8,484 bases of DNA from an uncultured Verrucomicrobia subdivision 3 bacterium (GCA_946480555.1 CAMLLE010000100.1:1-8484), one strand, 5' to 3'; positions 1-7,011 are shown, numbered from the stretch's first letter. Numbers and translations are program-made. The notes: generated by a model not told the origin, from the sequence alone.

Positions 1-206
1 CTGATCTTCTCGTTGCCAAAGCCCCAAGACTGATCGGTGTAAGTGTTCAGTCCGAAATGGATGAAGGCGTAATACTCCATCTCGTGCCAGCGCATCTGGT
101 TTTCCGAGGGGACCGGTCCATACGGAGCGGGAGCTTTTACTGGAGCGGCGCAAACGACGCTCAACGACAGCAAAAGCAGCAGGCTGGAGAAAAGGTTTCT
201 GTTCAT
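1..206 (-). CDS. Alpha-L-fucosidase (GH29-type), N-terminal fragment, secreted
   Basis: Only the first 68 codons are in the window; the gene runs off the left edge. The N-terminus is a clear signal peptide: a short basic start (MNRN), a run of leucines and serines, and a likely cleavage site at VCA/APV. The mature start contains the motif series MRWHEMEYYAFIHFG followed by NTYTDQSWGFGNE, which I recognise from the large bacterial GH29 alpha-L-fucosidases; the HFG histidine belongs to the fucose-binding pocket in this family. The catalytic nucleophile aspartate would lie outside the window. The expected reaction is hydrolysis of terminal alpha-linked L-fucose with retention, in the periplasm or outside the cell. 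Start choice is open: an in-frame ATG nine codons upstream (231-233) would add MKNSLLQQP, and neither ATG has a convincing ribosome binding site. I chose 206 because it gives the more compact signal peptide. The gene follows the GH2 gene in the same direction after a gap of about 200 bp. Confidence 0.85.
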   Translation of the reverse strand, partial: MNRNLFSSLLLLLSLSVVCAAPVKAPAPYGPVPSENQMRWHEMEYYAFIHFGLNTYTDQSWGFGNEKI

Positions 207-253
207 GGGTTGCTGTAATAATGAATTCTTCATTTGTGCAGGGATCATTGCCG

Positions 254-269
254 CGCCGTCTGGACGGCG
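254..269. repeat. Short GC-rich hairpin between the GH2 and GH29 genes
   Basis: CGCCGTC (254-260) and GACGGCG (263-269) are a perfect 7-bp inverted repeat around a TG centre; as RNA it would more likely fold as a 6-bp stem with a 4-base loop. It lies 21-48 bp before the two candidate fucosidase starts, so it would sit in the leader of that gene. No T-tract follows on either strand, which argues against an intrinsic terminator. A weaker inverted repeat (TGCTG 335-339, CAGCA 346-350) lies further upstream in the same gap. Its role is unknown; a single REP-type palindrome or a leader structure are both possible. Confidence 0.45.
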
Positions 270-415
270 AACGTTGGTAAAGATGGTTTGAGGGTCTTGC
301 CCCCTTGGCGCAACCGCGCTTCCGGGAGTCTGAATGCTGTTTCGTCAGCAGGAGTTCTCACATTCATACGAGAAAGTCGTCGCTCAGATCGTCAAGGTTT
401 CTGCCGTTCGCGATT

Positions 416-2866
416 TTACCGCGCCGCGCGAGTCCGGGCTGCGCGCAAAACAACGCTCGCGCTCTTCAAGCCGGGCGATTCGGCTGTGAGCCGGATTCTT
501 CCTTCCTCATGCGTTGTCTGCACGAGCGCCTGCGCGAGACCATTGAACGCCGAACGGTCGCTGGCCTTGTCCGGTTCGTGGCAGCTCGGATCGCCGTTGC
601 CGACGCCGATCAATTTGCCCGGACCGCTCAGGGCGAAGGTAATCTTGTTGCTCGCCGTCGGCACGACGCGTCCCTGCGCGTCCACCACTTCCACGTTCAC
701 GACCGAGAGATCGGCATTATCCGCGGCGAGCTTGGAGCGGTCCGCGATGAGGCGAATCGCGGCGGGTTCGCCCGTCGTTTCACGCACCGCTTTGATGGTT
801 TTGCCTTTGCGAGTGCCTTTGGCGACGAGCTTGCCCGGCGCGTATTTCACCTTCCATTCCAGATGTGCATACGGCGCGAGGCTTTTCTTTCCGAGCGATT
901 CGCCGTTCAGAAACAACTCCACCTCCTCGCAGTTGCCATAGACCCAGACGGAAATTTCCTGGCCTTCCCGGCCGGACCAATTCCAGTGCGGGAACACATG
1001 CAGCACCGGTTCGTTCAGCCACGCCGCCTTGTAGTAGTAATAGCCGTCCTTCGGAAATCCGCAGAGGTCCATGAAACCGAACTGCGCTGTGACACTCGGC
1101 CAGTCCAATGGCCGCGGCTCACCTTTGTAGTCGAAGCCCGACCACACGAATCCGCCGCCGAAAAAGTCGCGCGCGACAACCGGCGGCCATGATTTCACGG
1201 CGGGTTGCCCGGGCGAAAGCGCGTTGAAGCTGTAAGCCGCAACATGGCCGCGCGGGCGATCGCCTGTGAGTTCACCCCAGCGTTCCGTTGCGTAAACGCC
1301 GCGCGTGCCGACTTCACTGCCGGTTTCGGAGGCGAAGATCGGCTTGTCGGGAAACAGCTTGCGAACGCTGTCGTAAAGCCACGGGTGATAGTTGACGCCA
1401 ATCACATCCAGTTCCTTCGCCATGCCCATCGCGCTGTCCAGGCCGCCATTCATCGCGGCGGTGATGGGGCGCGTCGGATCAAGTTCGCGGACGCGCTGCT
1501 TCATCGCGCGGATCATCGCGGCGGCTTGCGGCGTGCCTTGAATCCATTGCTCGTTGCACAGCGACCACAGGATGATGCTGGGATGATTGCGATCGCGCCG
1601 CACCAGCGCGCTGAGGTCGCGATGTTCGACGGCGACAACATTCGTGGTCGCCTGATCCATGTAGGTGTCGCCGAGATGGCGGTTCTCGGCGACGACGAGA
1701 AATCCCAGACGATCGCATTCATCGAGCAGGAACGGCGTGACCGGATTGTGCGAGGTGCGAATCGCGTTGCAGCCCATTTCCTTCAATCGCTCCAGCTTCC
1801 ACGTGAACAGACGGTCGGGCACAGCGACACCAACGCCCGCGTGGTCCTGGTGAATGTTCACGCCTTGAAGCTTGAACTTTTTGCCGTTGAGCACGAATCC
1901 GTGCTTCACATCGAACCGCGCCTCCCGAACGCCGAATTTCGTCGTGAGTTGATCCACCGTCTTGCCGCCGACGCTGATGGTGGTGCGGAGCTGATAGAGG
2001 TACGGATTATCCACGGACCAGAGGCTGGCTTTGGACAACGCAAGCTGCTGCGCGATCTTTGCGGCGTTGTTGGCGGGAATCTCCTGTTCCGCTTTGGAGC
2101 TCGCGACCACTTTGCCTTTGCCATCCAGAACTTCACTCAACACCGTCGCGCTGGCAGCGGCTGCCCCGGCGTTATTCACCTCGGTGTTTACGGACACCAT
2201 GGCGTCGGCCCGCACGCCATCACCCGGATCGGCCACGGTCGGCACAACAAACACGCCGTCGGGCGCGACGTGAACCGGATCAACCGTCACCAGCCGCACA
2301 TGCCGGTAAATGCCGCCGCCCTCATACCACCAGCCGTCGTAGCGCGGATCAACCTGCACGGTCAGGATGTTCGTGCCGCCGCAGACCGCCGCGTCCGTGA
2401 TATCAAAGCACGACCGCGTGTAGCCGCTGTATTGGCTGCCGACTTCGCGCCCGTTGACCCAGTAACGGCTGTTGCTGAACACGCCATCGAACTCCAGCCA
2501 GAGTCGTTTGCCTTTCGCCTCGGCGGGAATGGCGAGCGTCTTGCGATACATCGCCGCCTGCACGGGAAGAAATCCGTGCATGGTGTACCAACTGGCATCT
2601 CGACCGATGGTCGCATCGGGAAACGGGTTGTCCTTTTGCACCGTGCCTTCGACGGCGTAATCGTGCGGCACATCTACTACGCGCCACGCGCTGTCGTTGA
2701 ACTCGGGCGCGATCGCTTCCTGTGTGATGCCAAATTGGAAGCGCCAGTTGTCGTCCAGCGACTGAACGAGACGCGGCGTGCCGGCGGCGGAAGCGTTGAC
2801 CGCGAAGTACGCGGCACACGCGCAAATGATCCAATCACGAGCAAGTGCGAAGCTAAGCCTTTTCAT
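416..2866 (-). CDS. GH2 family beta-galactosidase-like glycoside hydrolase, secreted
   Basis: An 816-residue enzyme expected to hydrolyse non-reducing terminal beta-galactosides (or a related beta-glycoside) with retention of configuration outside the cytoplasm. Residues 1-28 form a signal peptide ending near NASA. Domains in order: sugar-binding jelly roll (about 32-200, with WRxVDxPHD, YWVNGREVG and GGIYRHV), Ig-like domain (about 205-315), TIM barrel (about 320-610), a DUF4982-like domain (about 620-690, VELFLNGESLG) and a C-terminal GH2 C5-like Ig domain (about 700-808). Catalytic residues are visible: the acid/base E439 in LWSLCNEQ and the nucleophile E514 in FASETGS. Other GH2 landmarks are GVNIHQDHAGVGVAVP, NAIRTSHNP and GFVWSGFDYKGEP. 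It is full length for the multidomain Bacteroides-like GH2 group. The last residues form a basic tail (RAARTRAAR). The ATG is directly preceded by TTTGAAGA with almost no spacer. Beta-galactosidase is the likeliest activity, but beta-glucuronidase or other GH2 specificities cannot be excluded from sequence alone. Confidence 0.92.
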   Translation of the reverse strand: MKRLSFALARDWIICACAAYFAVNASAAGTPRLVQSLDDNWRFQFGITQEAIAPEFNDSAWRVVDVPHDYAVEGTVQKDNPFPDATIGRDASWYTMHGFLPVQAAMYRKTLAIPAEAKGKRLWLEFDGVFSNSRYWVNGREVGSQYSGYTRSCFDITDAAVCGGTNILTVQVDPRYDGWWYEGGGIYRHVRLVTVDPVHVAPDGVFVVPTVADPGDGVRADAMVSVNTEVNNAGAAAASATVLSEVLDGKGKVVASSKAEQEIPANNAAKIAQQLALSKASLWSVDNPYLYQLRTTISVGGKTVDQLTTKFGVREARFDVKHGFVLNGKKFKLQGVNIHQDHAGVGVAVPDRLFTWKLERLKEMGCNAIRTSHNPVTPFLLDECDRLGFLVVAENRHLGDTYMDQATTNVVAVEHRDLSALVRRDRNHPSIILWSLCNEQWIQGTPQAAAMIRAMKQRVRELDPTRPITAAMNGGLDSAMGMAKELDVIGVNYHPWLYDSVRKLFPDKPIFASETGSEVGTRGVYATERWGELTGDRPRGHVAAYSFNALSPGQPAVKSWPPVVARDFFGGGFVWSGFDYKGEPRPLDWPSVTAQFGFMDLCGFPKDGYYYYKAAWLNEPVLHVFPHWNWSGREGQEISVWVYGNCEEVELFLNGESLGKKSLAPYAHLEWKVKYAPGKLVAKGTRKGKTIKAVRETTGEPAAIRLIADRSKLAADNADLSVVNVEVVDAQGRVVPTASNKITFALSGPGKLIGVGNGDPSCHEPDKASDRSAFNGLAQALVQTTHEEGRIRLTAESPGLKSASVVLRAARTRAAR

Positions 2867-2908
2867 TCTTCAAAAATCTGCGAAGGGAAAACAGTCATCC
2901 ATCTGGAA

Positions 2909-3012
2909 GGAGCGCGACCTTCAGGTCGCTTCACCGATGCAGCGCAGGCAACGTTGAAAATCTCCAGACCATCAGACTTTCGTGAGTCGAAGCGGCGTAA
3001 ACGCCGCGCGCC
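2909..3012. repeat. REP doublet (REPIN-like): two inverted hairpins in the GH2 upstream gap
   Basis: Two 24-bp units lie in inverted orientation, at 2909-2932 (plus) and 2989-3012 (minus), separated by 56 bp. Each holds a perfect 6-bp stem with a 4-base loop: GCGACC-TTCA-GGTCGC at 2914-2929, and on the minus strand GCGGCG-TTTA-CGCCGC at 3007-2992. Both are followed by TTC and preceded by GGnGC. The units match at 18 of 24 positions, and the four stem differences form two compensatory base-pair changes (A-T to G-C, C-G to G-C). This is the architecture of REP pairs mobilised by RAYT transposases in other bacteria; no such transposase is in the window. Together with the adjoining palindrome it fills most of the 295-bp gap at 2867-3161. 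Confidence 0.65.
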
Positions 3013-3019
3013 TAAAGTT

Positions 3020-3146
3020 GCGGAGCGCGGGTGTGTCCGATAGGACCAGCCGCAGCAATGGCCAAACATCCGGACGTTCCAAATGTTCCAACCCATCCAT
3101 GCTGGGGAGGCCGCAGCGGCTGGTGTTTCGCACGCAGCCGCGCTGC
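3020..3146. repeat. Long imperfect palindrome, copy 1 of a dispersed intergenic repeat
   Basis: The left arm (about 3020-3056) and right arm (about 3109-3146) are imperfect inverted repeats: AGCGCGG near the left end is matched by CCGCGCT near the right end, and ACCAGCCGC by GCGGCTGGT. The central ~50 bp is unpaired. The whole unit is repeated at 5570-5695 in the same orientation. The first ~36 bp and last ~47 bp are the best conserved: GACCAGCCGCAGCAA is identical in both copies, and the last 47 bp match at 38 positions. The element begins 15 bp after the stop codon of the beta-helix gene, so it would form a hairpin in the 3' end of that transcript. No T-run follows, so it is more like a REP/BIME-type or MITE-like repeat than a terminator. 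Confidence 0.7.
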
Positions 3147-3161
3147 AAGAAAAGCGAACGC

Positions 3162-5546
3162 TCATCGCACCACCCCGATCATCGTTTCCTTCTGGTCGCG
3201 GGACAGTCCGACCTTTATTGGTTTGTTGGACGGAGTCACCGTCGTCTGCCGAAGAAAAGCAGCGATATCATCCGTCTTCTCGCCATTCACTGAAAGGATC
3301 ACGTCATTCTTTCGCAGCCCCGCTTTGGCCAGCGCTGAATCGGCGGGAACCTCCAGCACCAGCACGCCCGTCACGTCAGGCAGGCCAAACGCGGACATTT
3401 CGCCTTCGTCGCGGATGTTGCGCACGGTTGCATCAAGCCACTTCGCCGGCGTGATGTCGCGCGCGGTGGATGCGACCACTGAATTTTTCGCCTGCGGCAG
3501 CTCCGGCGTGCGGGCGATGGCTTTGAGTTCCGGTTTCCGTACGCCGAACTGGTTCATCGGAAAATTCCTGAATCCGAGTGCGAGCGCCGGCGAGCCGTCC
3601 TTCACGCGATAATCGCCGTTTGCCGGATCAATGAACTGCGCGTCAGCCACTATTGAGTTTTCGTCGCGTCCGCTTTGTTCCTGCAACCGCTTTGCCTGCA
3701 TTGCGTTTGTCGCACCGGATCTGTGGACGAGGTTGAAATTCATGTCCGCGCCCCAAGGCGGACGATGCATGTTTGCCGGCTGGTAATCGGTCCAGACGAT
3801 GTTGCGCCGGAAACTGTCGCCGCACTCGTCATACCAGACATGCGGATGATAGCCGTTGTCCACCAGGACGTTGTTTTCGACGACACGCTTGAAGCCCTCG
3901 CGATTCTTGATGCCGCCGCGCAGACAAAGATTGTTCGTGATGATGTAATTGGAAGAACCGTCGTCGAGGTCAATGTCCCAGCCGTGATCGCAGCGCCAGC
4001 GGTTGTTCGCGAGCACGATGGGTTTCACCACGTCAAGCAGTGGCAATTCGGGCACTTGCTTCACCCACGCGTTGACTTCGCCAATGTTGGGCCGCCAGAA
4101 CCGATCGCGTCCCCATGAGTTGAACGAGCCGTGATCGCCGGTTTCCTTCACGGTGTCGAAAACGTCGCAGAACTCGATGACGTGCCCGCCCCAGCAGCCG
4201 TCCCCGATGTTGATGCCCGCGCGCGGCATGTCGTAGATCGAGCAGTGCCGCACGGTGATGCTCTGCGCGAGGTCAATCTCCAGGCCGGCGGTCTGCTTCT
4301 CCACGCGGCCGGTGCGGTAAATCAGGCAATCCTCAACGAGGCAACCGGCCGGATAATTGTCGCTCTGCGGCCCGGGCGTGCGATCAATCTTATCAAGGTC
4401 TTGGACGTGATGGTAATTGAACGTGGGACTGCGCGCGGCTTTCGGATCGCCGACAAAACAGATTCCACTCGCGCCCGCCTTGGCGATCTGCGTGCCGCGA
4501 ATCGTGATGCGGCGGTTGTAGTTGTTGACGAAAACCGCGTTGCCGCCGACCTGATCAATGAAGCTGTCTTCCAGCGAACAATCCTCCGCGCCGTTGTAGA
4601 GGACCGCGCCGCCGCGATAGATCGTCCAGTCCGAGCGCAGCATTGGCTCGCGATTGTCCATCACCGTGCGTTCCGCGTGGCGGAAAGTCAGGCCGCGCAG
4701 CGTGATCCATTTCACGGGATTGGTTTGGCCACCGCGAAACTCGACGAGCGTCCGCAGCCGCGTGGCTTCGACGACGGCGGTTTTCAGATCCAGTCCAGCG
4801 GGCGGATAAAAATAGAGCGTGTGCGTCTGCCGGTTAAGAAACCATTCACCGGGCGCGTCGAGTTCCTCGAAGATGTTTTCCACGAAGCGAACATCCCGAT
4901 GCGCCGCCGCGCCGCGATTGTTCTGCCAGCCGCCTTCGAGCGTGGGCTCGCCATTGGTGTTCTTACCGGTGATGCGCCAGGTGAAATCGCCCCAGAACGC
5001 CGGATGCATCGCGTGGTAGTAGCCGCCGGTCGGATCAGCCCAGCGCGCGGCACGTGCTTTGGAAATCGCGTCGCGGGCAAAGCCGTCGAAGTATTTCGCC
5101 TTGGGATCGAAGTTCGGGTAACGCGCGAGAATCTGCCGCTCGCCGTCGATGAAGATTTCCTCCGTCTGCAAATCGGCGGGGACTTGGGCCCGAAGAATTC
5201 CATTCGTGAACGGCTGCCAGTTCAGATTGTCGAGCCGGATACCACCACTGATAACCGGCGTTTCATCTTTATAGTTTTGAAGAACCACCGGCGCGTCCTT
5301 CGTGCCCGAATCGGCAGCAGTAAACACGAGCGGCGCGGGCAGATAATAGGTGCCGCCACGCAGGAAAACTTCGGCGTGTTTCTGACGCACCGCCTGTTGC
5401 GCGCGTTGCAAGGTGGCGAAGGGTTTCTCGATCGTGCCGGAATTGGCGTCGTTGCCCGCTGGCGCGACGAAATACGGTTGTGCGCCGCAGGAAAATGCGG
5501 CGAACAGCGCCAGGGCTGACACGATCAGTTTCATTCGATTTAACAT
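3162..5546 (-). CDS. Secreted right-handed parallel beta-helix protein with C-terminal PDZ domain
   Basis: This 794-residue protein starts with a signal peptide; cleavage is likely near GA/QP at residue 22. Residues 25-100 (YFVAPAGNDANSGT, KPFATLQRA, VFLRGGTYYL) are the typical opening of beta-helix carbohydrate-active proteins, and 280-600 contains repeated short beta-helix rungs rich in N, D and G (ITLRGLTFRHAE, NAVFVNNYN, GLEIDLAQSITVRHCSIYD, NYIITNNLCLRGG). The segments GDHGSFNSWGRD (470-481) and HGWDIDLDDGSSNY (521-534) are acid-rich and could hold the active site. Residues about 715-790 form a PDZ domain (GVLVLEVPADSALAKAGL, NDVILSVNG). It resembles the families that include GH141 and GH110 glycosidases, which share this fold, but I cannot assign one; a polysaccharide lyase or binding protein is also possible. 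Start: the ATG at 5546 is preceded by TTTGAAAGA without a spacer; an in-frame ATG at 5534 gives a cleaner signal peptide (MKLIVSALALFAAF). Its neighbours favour a role in glycan breakdown. Confidence 0.85.
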   Translation of the reverse strand: MLNRMKLIVSALALFAAFSCGAQPYFVAPAGNDANSGTIEKPFATLQRAQQAVRQKHAEVFLRGGTYYLPAPLVFTAADSGTKDAPVVLQNYKDETPVISGGIRLDNLNWQPFTNGILRAQVPADLQTEEIFIDGERQILARYPNFDPKAKYFDGFARDAISKARAARWADPTGGYYHAMHPAFWGDFTWRITGKNTNGEPTLEGGWQNNRGAAAHRDVRFVENIFEELDAPGEWFLNRQTHTLYFYPPAGLDLKTAVVEATRLRTLVEFRGGQTNPVKWITLRGLTFRHAERTVMDNREPMLRSDWTIYRGGAVLYNGAEDCSLEDSFIDQVGGNAVFVNNYNRRITIRGTQIAKAGASGICFVGDPKAARSPTFNYHHVQDLDKIDRTPGPQSDNYPAGCLVEDCLIYRTGRVEKQTAGLEIDLAQSITVRHCSIYDMPRAGINIGDGCWGGHVIEFCDVFDTVKETGDHGSFNSWGRDRFWRPNIGEVNAWVKQVPELPLLDVVKPIVLANNRWRCDHGWDIDLDDGSSNYIITNNLCLRGGIKNREGFKRVVENNVLVDNGYHPHVWYDECGDSFRRNIVWTDYQPANMHRPPWGADMNFNLVHRSGATNAMQAKRLQEQSGRDENSIVADAQFIDPANGDYRVKDGSPALALGFRNFPMNQFGVRKPELKAIARTPELPQAKNSVVASTARDITPAKWLDATVRNIRDEGEMSAFGLPDVTGVLVLEVPADSALAKAGLRKNDVILSVNGEKTDDIAAFLRQTTVTPSNKPIKVGLSRDQKETMIGVVR

Positions 5547-5569
5547 TCTTTCAAATTGTGCCGCGCATC

Positions 5570-5695
5570 GCGGAGCGCGGCTGTGTCGCAGACCAGCCGC
5601 AGCAACGTCCGAACTTCAAGCCGCCTTCAAATGTCCCCCACGACCCGTGCTGGCGAAGCCGCTGCGACTGGTGCTTTGCACACAGTCGCGCTCCG
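5570..5695. repeat. Long imperfect palindrome, copy 2 of a dispersed intergenic repeat
   Basis: The ends are good inverted repeats: CGGAGCGCGGCTGTGT at 5571-5586 matches the complement of CACAGTCGCGCTCCG at 5681-5695 with one difference, and further in ACCAGCCGCAGC matches the complement of GCTGCGACTGGT with one difference. The arms are about 36-40 bp around a core of about 50 bp. It is homologous to 3020-3146 along its full length and in the same orientation. A 7-bp direct repeat GCGCATC flanks it (5563-5569 and 5705-5711); this could be a target duplication, but the right copy is nine bases outside the palindrome, so chance is as likely. The element lies 24 bp before the beta-helix start and so would be in its leader. 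Confidence 0.7.
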
Positions 5696-5728
5696 GGACA
5701 TACGGCGCATCAATCACGCGCCAGCGTC

Positions 5729-5806
5729 TTGGACTGCGGCAGCCCCCTGCCGCTTTTGCACCGCAGGCTCGCGATGGGAACGCGGCGGAGGGCCGCCGCA
5801 CTCCAA
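5729..5806. repeat. REP doublet (REPIN-like): two inverted hairpins downstream of the esterase gene
   Basis: Two 25-bp units in inverted orientation, 5729-5753 (plus) and 5782-5806 (minus), are separated by 28 bp. The plus unit is TTGGACT followed by the perfect hairpin GCGGCAG-CCCC-CTGCCGC. The minus unit is TTGGAGT followed by GCGGCGG-CCCT-CCGCCGC. They match at 21 of 25 positions; the two stem differences are one compensatory pair (A-T versus G-C), and the other two fall in the loop and the flank. The unit shares a GGAGYGCGRC-like core with the doublet at 2909-3012, so the two may belong to related classes. No RAYT-type transposase is in the window. Confidence 0.65.
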
Positions 5807-5853
5807 AACCTCGCGGACTTACTCAACTGGCCACCACTTCGCGCGCTGCTTCA

Positions 5854-7011
5854 TCATTGATCTTTGAACGCCAACGGCGCGAATTCATGCAGGCTGCGAC
5901 GCCAGGTTTGCCACTCGTGCGCCGTGTCCGGCGACGCGTAATAGACGGCGTTGATGCCTGCGTCCTTCAGCGCGGCTGCATGCTTCTTGCCATCCGCGCC
6001 GCCCTCGCGACCGCCGTGGCTGAGGAAGACAAGTTCAACCTTCTGCTTGAACACATCCATGTCAGCAATGTCGTTCGTCGTGATGCTGCCGCCGCTGAAA
6101 ACGCCAATGTGCGAGAACGTGTCGAGGTGCCTCAACGCAATGGCGCGCGTCTGCATGCCGCCCATCGAGAGACCGGCCAGTGCGCGATGCGCTTGATCGG
6201 GAATAGTGCGAAAATTCGCGTCAACGAAAGGAATCACATCCTCCAGCAGCGCGCGTTCGAAGTCGCTGAAATCGAACCTGGGCCGCCCGCCGCCGGACGA
6301 TCCGCCGCGCAGTGTCCGGTTTGGCTGCGTGGACGCGCCGCCATTCTCCATCACGATGATGAACGGCCTGCTTTTTCCTTCGGCGATCAAATTGTCCATG
6401 ATCAATCCGGCGCAGCCCTGACGACTCCAGCCCGTTTCGTTCTCGCTGTAGCCGTGCAGCAAGTAGAGCACGGGATAACGCTTGCTCGGGTCTTTGTCAT
6501 AATCCGGCGGCGTGTAAACAAAGCTGCGGCGATGCGCGTTGCTGCTTTTGCCAAAATAAAGAATCTCGCGCACCTGGCCATGTGTCACATTTTTCAGCGC
6601 GTAGAAATCCTGATCCTCGGCAGGAATCTCGATTTGATTACGCCATGCGCCCGAACCGTAGATGAACGAGCCGTTGGGATCGGGCACTTCCGCGCCGTCC
6701 ACGACGAGGCCGTAATAGTGATTGCCCGCGTCTTGCGGCGTCGAGTCGCCCATCCACACGCCGTTCGTATCCATCGTCATCGGGAAAGTTTTCCCGCTGA
6801 TGTTTAGTTGGACATTTCTGGCGTCGGGCGCGCGCAGCCGGGCGCGGACGCGGCCCTCTGAGTTCACCTGAGGGAACTCCTGGCCCGGCATGTTGGACGG
6901 CGACGGCTTCCAATCGTCCGCCGATTGATTTGTCTGGGCCAGGGCAATGCAGTTGCCTGCCACGAGAACCAATGCTGCCAACGTTTTGCTCTTCATAATA
7001 ACAACCAACAT
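5854..7011 (-). CDS. Secreted CE1/esterase D-type carbohydrate esterase with N-terminal E-set domain
   Basis: This 385-residue alpha/beta-hydrolase is likely to cleave acetyl or feruloyl (or similar acyl) esters from plant-type polysaccharides. A signal peptide ends near ALA/Q at residue 25. Residues about 45-130 form an E-set/CBM48-like domain typical of the N-terminus of these esterases (RVRARLRAPDARNVQL, GVWMGD, YYGLVVDG, DPNG). The catalytic domain follows: VLYLLHGYSENETGW (181-195) with the oxyanion region, the nucleophile elbow GLSMGG with S282, and the catalytic histidine H365 in the AHEW motif. The third triad residue is probably an acid near SHGGREGG (331-338), but this is uncertain. 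A glycine-rich loop (GGSSGGGRPR) at 236-245 is family-like. It ends in two tandem TGA codons. The start may be the ATG at 7011 or that at 6996 (MKSKTLAALVLVAG), which gives the more usual signal peptide. The gap to the upstream gene is 102 bp, so co-transcription is plausible. Confidence 0.88.
   Translation of the reverse strand: MLVVIMKSKTLAALVLVAGNCIALAQTNQSADDWKPSPSNMPGQEFPQVNSEGRVRARLRAPDARNVQLNISGKTFPMTMDTNGVWMGDSTPQDAGNHYYGLVVDGAEVPDPNGSFIYGSGAWRNQIEIPAEDQDFYALKNVTHGQVREILYFGKSSNAHRRSFVYTPPDYDKDPSKRYPVLYLLHGYSENETGWSRQGCAGLIMDNLIAEGKSRPFIIVMENGGASTQPNRTLRGGSSGGGRPRFDFSDFERALLEDVIPFVDANFRTIPDQAHRALAGLSMGGMQTRAIALRHLDTFSHIGVFSGGSITTNDIADMDVFKQKVELVFLSHGGREGGADGKKHAAALKDAGINAVYYASPDTAHEWQTWRRSLHEFAPLAFKDQ

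Larger units (their letters stand above)
5547..5853. other. Gene-free gap made almost wholly of palindromic repeats
   Basis: This 307-bp gap between the esterase and beta-helix genes contains no credible gene. It holds the second long palindrome (5570-5695) and a REPIN-like doublet (5729-5806). The rest is about 23 bp next to the beta-helix start, about 33 bp between the two elements, and about 47 bp next to the esterase stop. No T-tract terminator and no clear promoter were recognised. Short open frames cross it in several frames, but their peptides correspond to the DNA repeat seen at 3020-3146 and are not evidence of coding. Confidence 0.6.

Noticed and set aside
245..367. A 40-codon minus-strand open frame (begins MNVRTPADETAF) in the gap between GH2 and GH29
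   Set aside because: No ribosome site and no recognisable motif; it overlaps the hairpin at 254-269. Too short to support without conservation data.
1205..3043. A 612-codon open frame on the plus strand opposite the GH2 gene
   Set aside because: It is antisense to a gene with clear domains and catalytic motifs; the peptide is rich in R, A, H and V without recognisable domains, as expected from a GC-rich shadow frame.
3031..3160. Similar peptides encoded at about 3031-3160 and 5600-5720 (HPCWGG...WCFAR against DPCWRS...WCFAH)
   Set aside because: The similarity follows the DNA repeat, appears in more than one frame, and the frames lack credible starts; it reflects the palindrome rather than a gene family.
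3146..3164. Possible intrinsic terminator at the end of the beta-helix gene (AGCG-TT-CGCT then TTTTCTT on the minus strand)
   Set aside because: The stem is only 4 bp with a 2-base loop and overlaps the stop codon; too weak to call.
4131..5519. A 462-codon open frame on the plus strand opposite the beta-helix gene
   Set aside because: Shadow of the real minus-strand gene; no signal peptide or domain, and an Arg/Ala/Val composition typical of antisense frames in high-GC DNA.
5413..6807. A 464-codon open frame on the plus strand crossing a gap and the esterase gene
   Set aside because: It runs through the palindromic repeats and then antisense to an esterase with an intact nucleophile elbow; no recognisable protein features.
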